Shown here: positions 1 to 9,779 of the stretch, piece after piece
How the letters are laid out: each line of letters opens with the position of its first letter
How positions within the stretch are numbered: position 1 is the stretch's first letter
DNA from: Amorphophallus konjac
Taxonomy: Eukaryota; Streptophyta; Magnoliopsida; Alismatales; Araceae
NCBI GenBank assembly: GCA_022559845.1
Contig: CM040128.1
Coordinates: 221,697,643 to 221,761,642 of the forward strand
Length of the DNA: 64,000 bases
Direction: 5' to 3'
Translations under genes and position numbers: made by a program
Notes under the pieces: generated by a model
Seen by the model: only the letters and a program-made list of their open reading frames with translations
What the model was told of the DNA's origin: nothing
Databases searched by the model: none

Positions 1-671
1 AATCTCTGGATAGGCCGTTGGGTTGGGAAAGCCTGGGGAGGATGGTTCTATTCTGCACGCTGTGGTTGCGGATATTGTCTTGATTCTGATTCTCCCAGCT
101 TAGCAATATTATTCTTGAGTATTTTATATTTTATCCTTTCTTTGCATTCGTTTTAATGATTTCTTTTATTTTAGCCCAGCATGCGTCATACGCATCTTTT
201 GAGCATTCATGACCCGTGGTTTGCCCGCAAAATATCCCACCAGTGATGGTTAGCTGTGCGTTCAATGTTTGAGTAAGGGGAACAATTCCACTCTGAATTG
301 AAAGGTTCTCTTTGGTCGATTCGCTTGGTTTGGTTGATTAAGAGGTCTCCGTCTGGAGTTTTAGTTTGTTTCTTCACTTTTTCGCTGCTTATTCCAGTCT
401 CCTCATTGGTCCGAGGGATTGTGTCCCCCATGAGGTTGATCGTGTGTCTCCTTTTATTTTAGTTAGTTCCTCCAGACCGGTGTCGCTTTTGGTTTAATCA
501 TTCCTTGTGTTTGGTTCAGAGTTTTCTGGAAGATTCTTATCGCTTGTTGGTGAAAATGGGTGTCTTTTACCTAACGCCCACTTTTCGGTCCACTCTGCTT
601 CATTTCCGCTTCATCTCCATTTTCCATTTCGCTTTCGCTTCACCTCCGCTCGCTCCCCTGCAAAGAGGACG
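1..671 (+). other. 3' interior of an LTR retrotransposon, non-coding
   Basis: This stretch lies directly upstream of a polypurine tract and a 3' LTR, so it is the last part of the interior of an element that begins outside the window. I see no reading frame with recognisable gag or pol similarity. The open frames present are short and T-rich. The assignment rests only on position. Confidence 0.5.
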
Positions 672-686
672 TTAAGGAGGGGCATC
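672..686 (+). promoter_or_regulatory. Polypurine tract
   Basis: The purine run TTAAGGAGGGGCATC sits immediately before the TG that opens the LTR at 687. This is where plus-strand DNA synthesis is primed in LTR elements, and it fixes the element as plus-strand with its 3' LTR to the right. Confidence 0.55.
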
Positions 687-3114
687 TGTTGACACCCGTT
701 TTTTGTCAATAAGTTGAGTCATTTATCTTATTCCCATTTATTGATGCCTTGAGTTGTCCATCACTCGCTGGGCTATTTCCTGGCACGTTCTGGACCAATT
801 TTATGGGTAGCCTCCCTCCCTGACTAGGTCTGAGTTGATTCAGGACTTAATGGGCCTTGGTTTTGGTTGATTGAGCTTTTCTGTGAATTTCAAACGCCCA
901 TATACATGTCGGTCAACCTCCAGCCGTTCAACCATTTGTGCGGTTGATAGTGGGCCGTCCAAACATTTAGTGGGTATATTGGTTAATTCTCTGAATTATC
1001 ACCGACAAGCATATATACGGCCTAGTCTTAGCCGCATAAGTCCATTGTGCGGTATATTCTGAGCCTTCTATCTCTCAAGAGTCCTAGCGTCGATTGACTA
1101 TTCAGATAATTACCTATTTATCTTTTTATTTGTGATTTATCACCGACAGGCTTGGGCGGTTTCCAAAGAGCCGTTCAACTATGAAAGAGTCCAGTGGCGA
1201 ATTTATCGGTCAGTTCAGTGGATAAATTAATTATCTCAGGATTTATTTGAATTTCCACCGACAGGGATGGACGGCCCATGTCTGGCCATGCATCATTTGT
1301 GCGGTCTATCGTTAGACCGTTTATCCTCTCGGACCAGAAAGTGGTTAAGGCTTTTTCCTATCATTCTTGGTTTTTTTCCCAAACTTTCTCTGATGATTTC
1401 TCTGCGAATCCTTAACCATTTTGAGTGCCATTTCTTCCAGATGAAAGATAATTCGATTATCTTCAACTTTTCTTTCATTATCTCGACCTAAAAATGCTTA
1501 AAAACCCTAAGTTCGGAATTAGCATTTGGGTGCTCTATAAATAGACCCTAAAGGCTACCTTTGAAAGGGGGGGGGGGAGATTTTTGGTCGACGGCGAAGC
1601 CCTGCCGAATCTTTGAGCGACCTACCACTGGGGAGGGAGGCCTTCTACGTCCATACAGGCCTCCAGTTTAGGGAGTAGTCGTATTTTGAGTCATCATTTC
1701 ATTTAGTCCCATCATTCTCTTTTATCTGCATGCATTGCTTCTTCTATATTTATTCCATATTTTCTTACTCTCATGCATCATTTACACACACCCACCTATG
1801 TTTTTGACGCCCTTAGGGGTTTAGAAACCTCCAGGTACCCTCCATTCCATTTGGTTATGTTTATCTCTATTCGTTCTTACGTTTACTACACTTTATAGTT
1901 CTAATCTGGGGCTCGTTTCTGTGTTCTATACGTGATTTTACATGTCAGCGACACACTAGCACGAGGCCCATCCTTTTTGGCCGGCCGGAAAGGGTGGAGG
2001 TTGGACCTTCGCATCTTAGGGTGTGGTGACATTGGGCGGCTCCATACTGTCCGTTCTAAGGGAAGTGCGGCCGATATTGCACCATTCATCTCCTTCCCGA
2101 TGCCGATCTGGAACCGTTCTTCCTCCCTCGTTCTTCATCCCGCGTTCCACCCAGCACTGACGGGCGGTCTGCCGAGCAGCCGCACCATCCTTAAAGCGGT
2201 TCTCCACGGGCCGCGCATACCTCCAGTGCCGGTTCATAGGCGAGTACCTCCCCCTCTTTCCAAGACACGGCGTGTCCATCATGTTCGGCATCTTGGTGGC
2301 GATCACAGGTTTCTCCTTTTGTTCCCTTCTATCCCCGTCTTGTTTACTTTCATATTCATATTAGTAAAAGGGGATTTGAAGGGAGTTTTAAGCCGGTGTA
2401 GAGAAGGCAATATATCCTACCAACAGTTGTATCTTCTCTGGTTCCTGCTATCTCTTCCTCCTCTTTTGTTTTTCTTTTCTATAGCTATGTGTATTTCCCC
2501 TTTGATTGGGTGCCTCTATGGCGAATAAAAAAAAAGGGGTTCTGTTGTGCCTTTCATAGCTTTTGTCTCGCCTTCTCCCTCTCTCTGGCCTTGGTAGGTC
2601 TCCCTTCTCCTATGCATATATACACTACTACATTCCATGAATATGTAGATATATATACATATACGTATATGTGCGGCGGTTGCTATGGAGATGACGGCAA
2701 CCTTCTCACTCTCGACCATGAGTTATGGGGGTTCTGTCAATCACTCGCCAAGTCTAGTCGAATTGGCAGCCCCCCTTCGTTTCTCAAGGTAACTCTTTAC
2801 CTCTGCTCTATTGGTGACCATCCCGGGTCTCTTAGAAGCTCGCTAATTCATAGCAAGTCTTCTGGAGATCCCACTCGAAGGGTGAAGAGCAACAGTCATG
2901 TCCTTGACAACATGGTGAACATCTGCCCTAGAGATTTTCTTGAAGTCGCGACTCGTGGGCCCTCGAAGGCTAGTCCTCGGGCTTCTATGCCCATCTTTGG
3001 GTTGCTGGGTAGCTGCTTTCAGCTTACCTAAGAATTGGGAGGTCGTCTCAGAGCATTCCGTGGGCGTCTCTGTTTTACACCCCGTAAACCTCGGGTCTGC
3101 GGGGGGTGCTGTCA
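687..3114 (+). mobile_element. 3' LTR of a Ty3/gypsy-like retrotransposon (about 2.4 kb)
   Basis: The segment opens with TGTTGACACCC and closes with GGGGGTGCTGTCA, giving imperfect inverted ends that start TG and end CA. It follows a PPT and has a TATA box about 850 bp in. Ends beginning TGTTGACACCC are typical of some Tat/Ogre-type gypsy LTRs, but no coding part is visible to confirm a clade. Around 990-1275 a phrase like ATTATCACCGACAGG followed by GGACGG recurs three times. A palindrome CGGTCTATCGTTAGACCG lies near 1302. The two longer open frames on the plus strand (1932-2528, 2489-3031) have no recognisable domain and are treated as chance. Confidence 0.6.
1536..1543 (+). promoter_or_regulatory. 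LTR TATA box
   Basis: TATAAATA in the context GGTGCTCTATAAATAGACCC matches a plant core promoter and is placed as expected for the U3/R border of an LTR. A run of ten Gs follows about 25 bp downstream. Confidence 0.5.
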
Positions 3115-3890
3115 AATTTTTGCTAGGAACGTGAATGATGGAAAGGAGGAATGATCAACCAAGACAACCATAAGAACAAGTCTAAAAGAATGAATGATGA
3201 ATGAATTAAAAGACCCCCGGTGGGAATCAAGAACCAAAAAAAAATTGCATTTCAAACTCCATGAGCATTTCTTCAAAAAAAAGAAAACCCCATGCATGTG
3301 TCAAGCAAAGCATCCGCACAAGGGCCATTACTGGATTCCCAATTCTGAAATCAAATTGAACAATAAACCCCACCTCTGCTTAATAGACCCCTGTAGATCT
3401 ATGAAAAATCCACTTAGGAAAGAGAATTAATTAATAATATGGGAAAAGAAAGGGGAAAGAGATAGAAAAGGGGAGCAAAAGAGCATGCGTGGATGCTATA
3501 AGGAGGGTGATCGCCAGAGGGGTTACCTCAGAAGAATATAACAATAAACAAAGGAGGGATCACGATATAAAAATCTTGATGTGCGGGGGATTGTGAGTAT
3601 CACCTTCTCTTCCAATCGGCCGGCCAATGAAGAGAGTTCTTCTTGTGTTGATTACCCTTGCAAAGATAAAGAAAAACACCAATAAAGAAAGATTGGATTA
3701 GAAATCAAATGTGTGTAATATCAAATCCCAAATATGAACATAAGCATGAAGAACATGGAAAGTGACACACCTTGTTGGTGTTGGCTTTAAACCCCTATGC
3801 AAAGGGTGGATAAAAAATGATGTGATGAAGAAAATAACGGAGGCTGCAAGTGTTGGACAAAGGAAATCTCAACATGGTTGAGATGATAAA
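3115..3890. other. Unassigned AT-rich spacer
   Basis: Nothing recognisable. The sequence is A-rich on the plus strand with several homopolymer runs, and no frame looks coding. It is the flank between the LTR ending at 3114 and the TRIM beginning at 3891. Confidence 0.5.
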
Positions 3891-3954
3891 TGATGTGACA
3901 CAAGGTCGAGGAAGGACTTCAAACTGTCAGTCGGAGAGTAGGAAGGTGAGGTGA

Positions 3955-4209
3955 CTAGAGAAGAACGGAGGAGCTCGGCCGGGGCCTCACACCCATCCCC
4001 ATCTCAGGGACGACGCAGTCGCGCTCTTCAATTCTTCTCTGCGGTGATGGCGGTTGCAGGCATTGCAGTTGGAACGATGGTGGTGGCGGTGGTGATGGAC
4101 GACGACGGTGGTTGAACGGTGAAAGAGGAAGATCGTGGAGCTTCGATGGGGCTTCACACCCGTCCTCTTCTCGAAGATGATGCACCGGAGCTTCACGGAC
4201 GACCTCCAT
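3955..4209 (-). CDS. Small open frame in TRIM 3' LTR, unknown
   Basis: An open frame of about 84 codons from the first in-frame ATG (MEVVREAP...), downstream of the LTR TATA box. The frame is open a further 20 codons upstream without an ATG. The product would be rich in Pro, Arg and His with repeated short motifs, and I recognise no domain. The same frame is open in the other LTR. Paired LTRs begin identical, so an open frame in both is only weak evidence of coding. A different short ATG frame lies closer to the TATA box, which argues against efficient translation of this one. Confidence 0.2.
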   Translation of the reverse strand: MEVVREAPVHHLREEDGCEAPSKLHDLPLSPFNHRRRPSPPPPPSFQLQCLQPPSPQRRIEERDCVVPEMGMGVRPRPSSSVLL

Positions 4210-4327
4210 GGCGGGGCGAAGTGGGGTTGGGCCTCTCACCCGGGGTTCCAAAAATTGGAGAACACACAAGCCATGGCTGAACTGGTTTTTTCTTCATTCT
4301 ATTGCTTCAAATAAGGACTACAAGACT

Positions 4328-4336
4328 CTTTTTATA
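4328..4336 (-). promoter_or_regulatory. TATA box in TRIM 3' LTR
   Basis: Minus-strand TATAAAAAG, conserved in both LTR copies about 200 bp inside the LTR. Confidence 0.5.
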
Positions 4337-4538
4337 GACTTCACAAAGAAGATCAAAGGACAAACTCTAAGACTCTTTGATGCATAGAAATATGAAAAGA
4401 CACCTATGACTCATTATAACTCCCTTAAAGACCCTTAGGGACATCAAAAGACAAACTTCAAAGACCCTTATGTAAAATAAAAAATTAAAAATATTTTAAG
4501 ATGGAAGATCAAGTCCGATGTCGATGACGATCCCGTCA

Positions 4539-4551
4539 AACCTCTCCGCTT
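4539..4551 (-). promoter_or_regulatory. TRIM polypurine tract
   Basis: Minus-strand AAGCGGAGAGGTT lies directly before the 3' LTR. It is short and interrupted by one C, so it is recognised mainly by position. Confidence 0.5.
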
Positions 4552-4631
4552 GGAGAAGGTTCGACCTCGAACCCCGAATCTTGAATCTCGAATCGCAGGA
4601 CCCCGGCTTGTTGGGACAAACTAGATGACTT

Positions 4632-4643
4632 GCTCTAATACCA
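4632..4643 (-). promoter_or_regulatory. TRIM primer-binding site
   Basis: Minus-strand TGGTATTAGAGC, two bases after the LTR end, is complementary to the 3' end of plant initiator tRNA-Met except for one C-to-T change. It sets the orientation of the element. Confidence 0.75.
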
Positions 4644-4709
4644 TTTGATGTGACACGAGATCGAGGAAGGACTTCAAACTGTCAGCTGGAGAACAGGAAG
4701 GTGAGGTGA

Positions 4710-4964
4710 CTAGAGAAGAACGGAGGAGCTCGGCTGGGGCCTCACACCCATCCCCATCTCAGGGATGACGCAGTTGCGCTCTTCAATTCTTCTCTGCAGT
4801 GATGGCGGTTGCAGGCGTTGCAGTTGGCACGATGGCGGTAGCGGTGGTGATGAATGATGATGGCGGTTGAACGGTGAAGGAGGAAGATCATGGAGCTTCG
4901 ATGGGGCTTCACACTCGTCCTCTTCTCGAAGATGATACACCGGAGCTTCACGGACAACCTCCAT
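4710..4964 (-). CDS. Small open frame in TRIM 5' LTR, unknown
   Basis: Counterpart of the frame at 3955-4209, same length, with about a dozen amino-acid differences and no stop. Substitutions such as His to Tyr and Gly to Glu look unconstrained. It may be a by-product of GC-rich transcribed LTR sequence rather than a gene. Confidence 0.2.
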   Translation of the reverse strand: MEVVREAPVYHLREEDECEAPSKLHDLPPSPFNRHHHSSPPLPPSCQLQRLQPPSLQRRIEERNCVIPEMGMGVRPQPSSSVLL

Positions 4965-5082
4965 GGCGGGGCGAAGTGGGGTTGGGCCTCTCACCCGGGG
5001 TTCCAAAAATTGGAGAACACACAAGCCATGGCTAAACTGATTTTTTCTTCATTCTATTGCTTCAAATAAGGACTACAAGACT

Positions 5083-5091
5083 CTTTTTATA
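5083..5091 (-). promoter_or_regulatory. TATA box in TRIM 5' LTR
   Basis: Minus-strand TATAAAAAG at the position equivalent to 4328-4336. It would drive transcription of the miniature element. Confidence 0.5.
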
Positions 5092-5324
5092 GACTTCACA
5101 AAGAAGATCAAAGGATAAACTCTAAGACTCTTTAATGCCTAGAAATATGAAAAGACACATATGACTCATTATAACTCCCTTAAAGACACTTAGGGATATC
5201 AAAAGATAAACTTCAAAGACCCTTATGTAAAATAAAAAATTTAAAATATTTTAAGATGAAAGATCAAGTCCGATGTCGATGATGATCCCGTCAGATTATT
5301 GTTGTAAAGATATGATGTACTAAC

Positions 5325-5454
5325 CTCTTCATTGGTGAAAACCTATTTGCATTAAAGCTTGTCAGCTTTACATCATTAGGATTGCTGGGCAAATCAGTCA
5401 TGATTGAATATGCTTCATGCCTATCATAATCAAGATCTCCCTCTTCGACTCCAT
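5325..5454 (-). pseudogene. Exon-like fragment of an unrecognised gene
   Basis: On the minus strand a 130-bp block is bounded by a good 3' splice site (TTTATCTTATCCAG before 5454) and a good 5' splice site (GAAGAG/GTTAGT at 5325). In the phase set by those sites it is open for all 42 codons. The peptide looks like ordinary protein, acidic at the start (DGVEEGDLDYDRHEAYS) and then TDLPSNPNDVKLTS. I do not recognise the family. The TRIM begins only 31 bp beyond the donor site, so this may be one exon of a resident gene or a captured fragment whose neighbours were replaced. No partner exon is identified nearby in a consistent order. Confidence 0.35.
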
Positions 5455-5499
5455 CTGGATAAGATAAATTCAGAAAATCACATTATATGGTCTATAAAT

Positions 5500-5598
5500 A
5501 TATGTCTTCTGATTTTAGTGGGTGAAGTTTTTATTCGAGCATAAGTTTTTAATAGGGGATCTATCCACCCCCCTCTAGATCCCGTATTGCACCCAACA
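5500..5598 (+). repeat. Possible end of a copia-type LTR
   Basis: The stretch AGGGGATCTATCCACCCCCC followed by CTCTAGATCCC and ending CACCCAACA resembles the 3' end of SIRE-type copia LTRs. The end of the LTR at 59890 reads GATCTATTCATCCCCCC on its sense strand. No primer site follows, so if real it is a broken remnant. Confidence 0.35.
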
Positions 5599-6119
5599 AT
5601 AAGATGGTAGGCAAAGTTGTTCATGACACTGTAGAGTTTTTTTTTAGTCCGGCAAAGTTTTTTGATTTTCCATTGAATAAAAGCAAAAGGAGAAATACAG
5701 GGATGTCCAATGGCCTAAGAGGAGCGCACCCTAACTAAACAAACGATAGGGGCCGATACATCATGGGGAAGCATAGCCCAAGAACACCAAAGATTAGAGA
5801 AAAGGGAACTCTATCTTATGAAAACGATAGGGCCCAATATAGTAGGAGGAAACATCCCAAGAAAAAACGTCAAGAGGGGGACAAGAGAGACCCCAGACCA
5901 GCCGACAACACCGCCAGAAGAAAGAGCCAGCTTCCAATCAAGAAATAGACATTACAGTGTAGAGTTTACAACTATTACAATGAAACCCATAAAAATGTAG
6001 AGTTGTTCAAAGATTGTACACTTATTCATTTCTCGCATACTATAATACACATTTTGTCGATGTACAACTATTACATTGAAGACAATAAAGAGAAATGAAT
6101 AAGTGTACAATCCTTATCT
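5599..6119. other. Unassigned sequence
   Basis: No recognisable gene, repeat end or RNA. The plus strand is A-rich, with two short overlapping open frames near 5763-6000 that look like chance. Confidence 0.45.
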
Positions 6120-7115
6120 CCTGTAGGCCGTCACCTTTGAACGTGAGTTACCGTAGAAGGCTTTGCATGTCCATTTGTTGCCGTTGAAGGCTATTTGTCA
6201 CCCCTAGGTGACTGCATTTCACCTTTGAAACTCTTCTCTTCAGCATTTGCCAGTTGTTCTCTTCATTTATCATCTTCTTTGAAGTTTGCTCTTGGCAGCG
6301 TTGACTCTGTTCCAATGTTGCGTTAGCGTCCCTTAGGTTCTTCTTCTTCTCAGCTCTTTTTCTGTTCTTACTCTCCTTGTTCTTCTCTTCTTTCTTCTAT
6401 TTGGTTCTTGCCTTATTGCTTGGTCTTAGATGAGATGAACAGGGTCATCCAATGCTAAAGAACACTCCAGATCTAAGATGATGGAGTTTAGAAACCCATG
6501 CACAATTAATTTCAGTGAAGAAACTTGATCATTCTTCATGTTTCACTGCTAACTGCCATTTGTCACTGCTATCGGGTATTTGTCAGCTCTAACGAGCTAT
6601 TTGTCACCCTTATTTCTAGATAGCCGTCGCCTTTAACCGCTCTTCACCTTTGTATGTACTTGCGTCGACGCCAAGGCCTCATGACATTGATGCAACTTCA
6701 TCACTTTCACTGCTTTTTGCTCTGTTGTCCATATATCAATCTTAGAAGGTATTTTTCACCCATATGGACCTATATGTCACCCTTACCTGATATTTTTCAC
6801 CATTATTCCTTACAAGCTATTTTTCACTCTTGGTGACCTAATTGTCACCCTTAGCTGATATTCTACATCCATGACCTGGCATATGTCAGTGATAACTGGT
6901 TGTGCTATTTGGCCATTCCTTTGATCAAAAATCGAAGCTGTCTTCACAAAACTCATGGATATTCATGGATTAACATTATCAAAAATATTTTCTAAAAGTC
7001 ACAAACATATGAACCTCAAGAATCAAGACATATGAAACTTAGCGATTTATCACCTCTACTGACTTATTTGTCACCCATAACTCATATTTGTGACCCGTGT
7101 AGGCTATTTTTCACC
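6120..7115 (+). repeat. Cluster of a dispersed TATTTGTCACCC-type phrase
   Basis: About 18 variants of a 12-17-bp phrase (CTATTTGTCACCCTTA, TATTTTTCACCCATA, GCCGTCACCTTTG and relatives) occur in three bursts near 6125-6240, 6555-6650 and 6745-7110. Copies in a burst are 20-35 bp apart. The intervening sequence does not repeat, so this is not an ordinary tandem satellite. I do not recognise the family. Confidence 0.5.
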
Positions 7116-8013
7116 CTTAGCTACAAGGCTCATCTGGTTACTTCGGTTGACCGAATTTTGCAAATCGGTTGACCATTTTTGGACTGAAAGCTTAACTTTT
7201 AAACTGTTGGCTCCTCTTCTGAACTGCTTGACTTGTCATGAAAATTGTGAACCCATTTTTCGGTTGGGGATGCGCTGCTGAACATGAGGCGTATGCAGAT
7301 GCATGAACATTTGTGAACGGGACGAAGATCCTGTTCTGAATTTTCAATCGGAGCATGAGCCTGTTAGATTTGGTTTCTTCCCTAGAGAATTTTTTTTATT
7401 CGTTATGACCTTAAACAAACTATAAATATGTTCAATCATAGCATTTCATTCCCTGATATGCACTAGCTCAAGCTGAACTTCAATTTTGGAGTCAAGTAGC
7501 TTCATGATCAACATTTGTAGTTTCTGTTTTGCTTGTTTCATTCTTGGCAGTTTCAGAATTTGGTCACTACAACCTATGAATTTTAGTTAACAGTATCGAA
7601 TAAATCACGAATGAAAAGCCGAATAAAGAATCAATGAATTCAAAGCATATTCAAAGTGCATCCACAACAGTCCATACATTACACTACTTAAATACAAAGA
7701 TTGTCTACATATCATTATAGGCATTTACACTGAATAAAAAAAACTCCAGACCCTGTGGCACTTCAAAATGGCATACAAAGTTGGCTACTGCTCTCTGCCC
7801 CCATCAGTTCTCCTTTTGCACACAAAGCAAGGCATATGTAGGGTATCCAGATATTTGATTGAAAGTTTTTGATCCATTTTGATGCACTTTCTCAAGCATA
7901 TTGTCTACAAATGACATCATAGAGTGTGCAAAAAATTAAGTTATAGCCAAAACTTGTAATTTTTTATATCTGAAAAACCACTGCTAAAAATTGTACTATA
8001 TAGATGAGCATAC
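7116..8013. other. Unassigned low-copy-looking sequence
   Basis: No transposon signal or convincing gene. On the minus strand a 39-codon open stretch ends in TGA near 7809, after a possible splice acceptor (TCATTTGTAG) near 7915. Its phase does not fit the exon-like block at 8014-8137, so I do not join them. Confidence 0.4.
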
Positions 8014-8137
8014 CTATCAGGCATATATTCTTGGTCATTTGGCCTCGTGCCAACCGGAGGCTGGAGTTTAACCTGGTAAAATTTGGTGCATGAACAAGGG
8101 TCTTGTAAAATTTCAATGTGGCCTCTGATATGGGTTT
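8014..8137 (-). pseudogene. Exon-like block, unknown gene fragment
   Basis: A minus-strand block of 124 bp ends at a donor GATAG/GTATGC and is open for 40 codons in the phase that follows from the block at 8342-8426. The peptide includes DPCSCTKFYQVKLQPPVG and RPNDQEYMPD, which reads like normal protein, but I recognise no family. A second frame through the same bases is also open, and the upstream acceptor (TTTGACAAG) is weak. A host-gene fragment carried near or within the CACTA element is one explanation; chance is another. Confidence 0.25.
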
Positions 8138-8341
8138 CTTGTCAAACGCTAGGGAGCACGCATTCTTCAAACCAAATAAAGTTCTTATTGTATCTTACAT
8201 ATAAAGCAACCCAATTACCTGTACTTGTATGACCTGAGGGATTGTAATTAGAACACATGTCACATAATGTTAGACGCATACCGTACCAAAATAATGTAAA
8301 TTTAAGAATCTAGAAATAATGATAGATGTATACCCAATTAC

Positions 8342-8426
8342 CTAGACTTGTATGACCCTGGAATTGTGTTGCTATGCCAATCGCAGATAACAACTCAAAC
8401 ACACCATGAATAGCACAAAGGCAAAG
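8342..8426 (-). pseudogene. Exon-like block upstream of 8014-8137
   Basis: The minus-strand block follows a strong acceptor (CTTCTTTTTTTTAG) and ends at a donor CTAG/GTAATT. It is open for 28 codons with a hydrophobic helix-like stretch (HGVFELLSAIGIA). A partial copy of its last bases together with the same donor context recurs about 130 bp downstream near 8215-8245, which suggests a small local duplication. No homology is recognised. Confidence 0.25.
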
Positions 8427-8849
8427 CTAAAAAAAAGAAGTCAGGTGGACATTGCTAACTTGGCAAACTTTGCTAATTTGCATTACAGGCTTTACATTAC
8501 TACCTTGGAAAACATTTCAAAGTTGGACGATAAGCTTTATTGTGAGTTCAACCAAGATAAATAATGTATACAAGCAAGCAGAAAATGATGCTATGATCCA
8601 TTTTCATCATATCAAACATAGAAATGGCAAGGTAGTGAGTCAGAAAACAATACCACAAGGTGACTATGTAAACATGACAAAAGACATGAATGAACTTATT
8701 TAAAGGAAAGTGAGTTAGAACACAGGTAGGTGCATACAACATAGTCCAAATACAACAGGCACACTACATTATAACAAGGTAAGAAATTAAGCAAGTTCAC
8801 GAAACACGGAATAATATATAACAAATTTCATAGGGACAAATAGGTGACA

Positions 8850-9494
8850 AATAACTAAATTTTTGACGAAAAATTGTCTGTCGAACATATGTCGGAAAGA
8901 GATTTCCGATGAAATAATTGTCAGTCGGAAATATGTCAGAAATTTCCAATATATTTTTGATTAACTTACATTCAGTCGGAACTGATTGAGATTTTTGACT
9001 TATTTTAGATTGAAAATTATTCCGTCAGAAACTAGTGAAATAATTCGCACCCTTCCTATAAATAATTAATTAAAATTTATTATTTTTTTGATGAAAAATT
9101 TATTGGTCGGAAATATGTTAGAATTTTTTGATGTATTACATGTTAGTCGGAAATACGTCGAAACTTTCTGACGTATGTTTGACCATATTTTATTTCTTCG
9201 GAAAGTGTTCCTAAATTTCATCCCAAACTTGTCCTTCTTTAGGGCTTTCCGACGAAATTTAATTCTGTCGAAAATACGTCAGAAAGTTTCGACGTATTTT
9301 CGACCACCTTTTTATTCGTGGAAAAGTTCCGACATATTTTCTACAAAAATAATATGTCAAAAATAGGTTGGTAATTACCAACTGATTTTTGACATAATAT
9401 TTTCTGTCAGAAAGTTTAAAAGTTTTCGACGTATTTTCGACGAACTTATTTCTATCGAAAAGTTCCGTCGGTATACCTGATTTTTCTTGTAGTG
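8850..9494. mobile_element. CACTA (En/Spm) transposon, right end with subterminal repeats
   Basis: The block ends in TTTTTCTTGTAGTG, the reverse complement of the CACTA terminus CACTACAAGAAAAA. Inside it, phrases such as GTCGGAAATA, TTCCGACGTATTTTCGACG and GACGAAA recur in both orientations throughout 8850-9475. Dense subterminal motifs of this sort are what the transposase binds in CACTA elements. I cannot find the matching left terminus, so the element is truncated or its other end is diverged. No transposase frame is seen. Confidence 0.65.
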
Positions 9495-9779
9495 TTCCAA
9501 AGCAAAATTGAAAATCTCATGCACATCTTATTTTGTTTTTGCATATATCAGTTTGCATTGCCATGAATAATTTGAGTGGCCATTGTTCATATTGCATTGC
9601 ACTGCATTGGTAGATGCATCTTCATACACGACTATGGTATATAAAATGGTGACTTATGGAAACGCAGGGTAGGCTTGCCTGGAAGCTTTCACTATGTGTA
9701 AGGACATACCTCCGCCCTGTACCATAGGTCAATATTCCATTTTGGGCCATTTAGATAGAGAGTAAGTGTGTCATTTGAT
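9495..9779. other. Unassigned sequence
   Basis: Flank between the CACTA terminus and the old copia relic. Nothing is recognised. Confidence 0.4.

Larger units (their letters stand above)
3891..4538 (-). repeat. TRIM 3' LTR
   Basis: Downstream LTR in minus-strand sense, 648 bp. It has a TATA box at 4328-4336 and a small open frame at 3955-4209. Near the TATA box it shares with the other copy the string CAAGCCATGGCT. Confidence 0.8.
3891..5293 (-). mobile_element. TRIM (terminal-repeat retrotransposon in miniature)
   Basis: Two direct repeats of exactly 648 bp each (3891-4538 and 4646-5293) flank a 107-bp interior. Read on the minus strand each repeat starts TGACGGGATC and ends GTGTCACATCA. 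The interior then begins with TGGTATTAGAGC, one base off the initiator-tRNA-Met primer site, and ends with a purine run before the second repeat. That is a complete set of LTR-element signals with no coding capacity, which is the definition of a TRIM. The repeats differ by several percent, so the insertion is not recent. I do not find a clean 5-bp target duplication (left ATAAA, right GATTA). Confidence 0.8.
4646..5293 (-). repeat. TRIM 5' LTR
   Basis: Upstream LTR in minus-strand sense, 648 bp, the same length as its partner. The primer-binding site lies just below it at 4632-4643. It carries a TATA box at 5083-5091 and a counterpart small frame at 4710-4964. Confidence 0.8.

Noticed and set aside
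1932..3031. Two overlapping plus-strand open frames of 180-198 codons
   Set aside because: They lie wholly inside an LTR, have no domain, are low in complexity and overlap equally long frames on the other strand.
7809..7915. 39-codon C-terminal-exon-like stretch on the minus strand
   Set aside because: Its phase does not fit the exon-like block upstream, and a frame of this length is common by chance.
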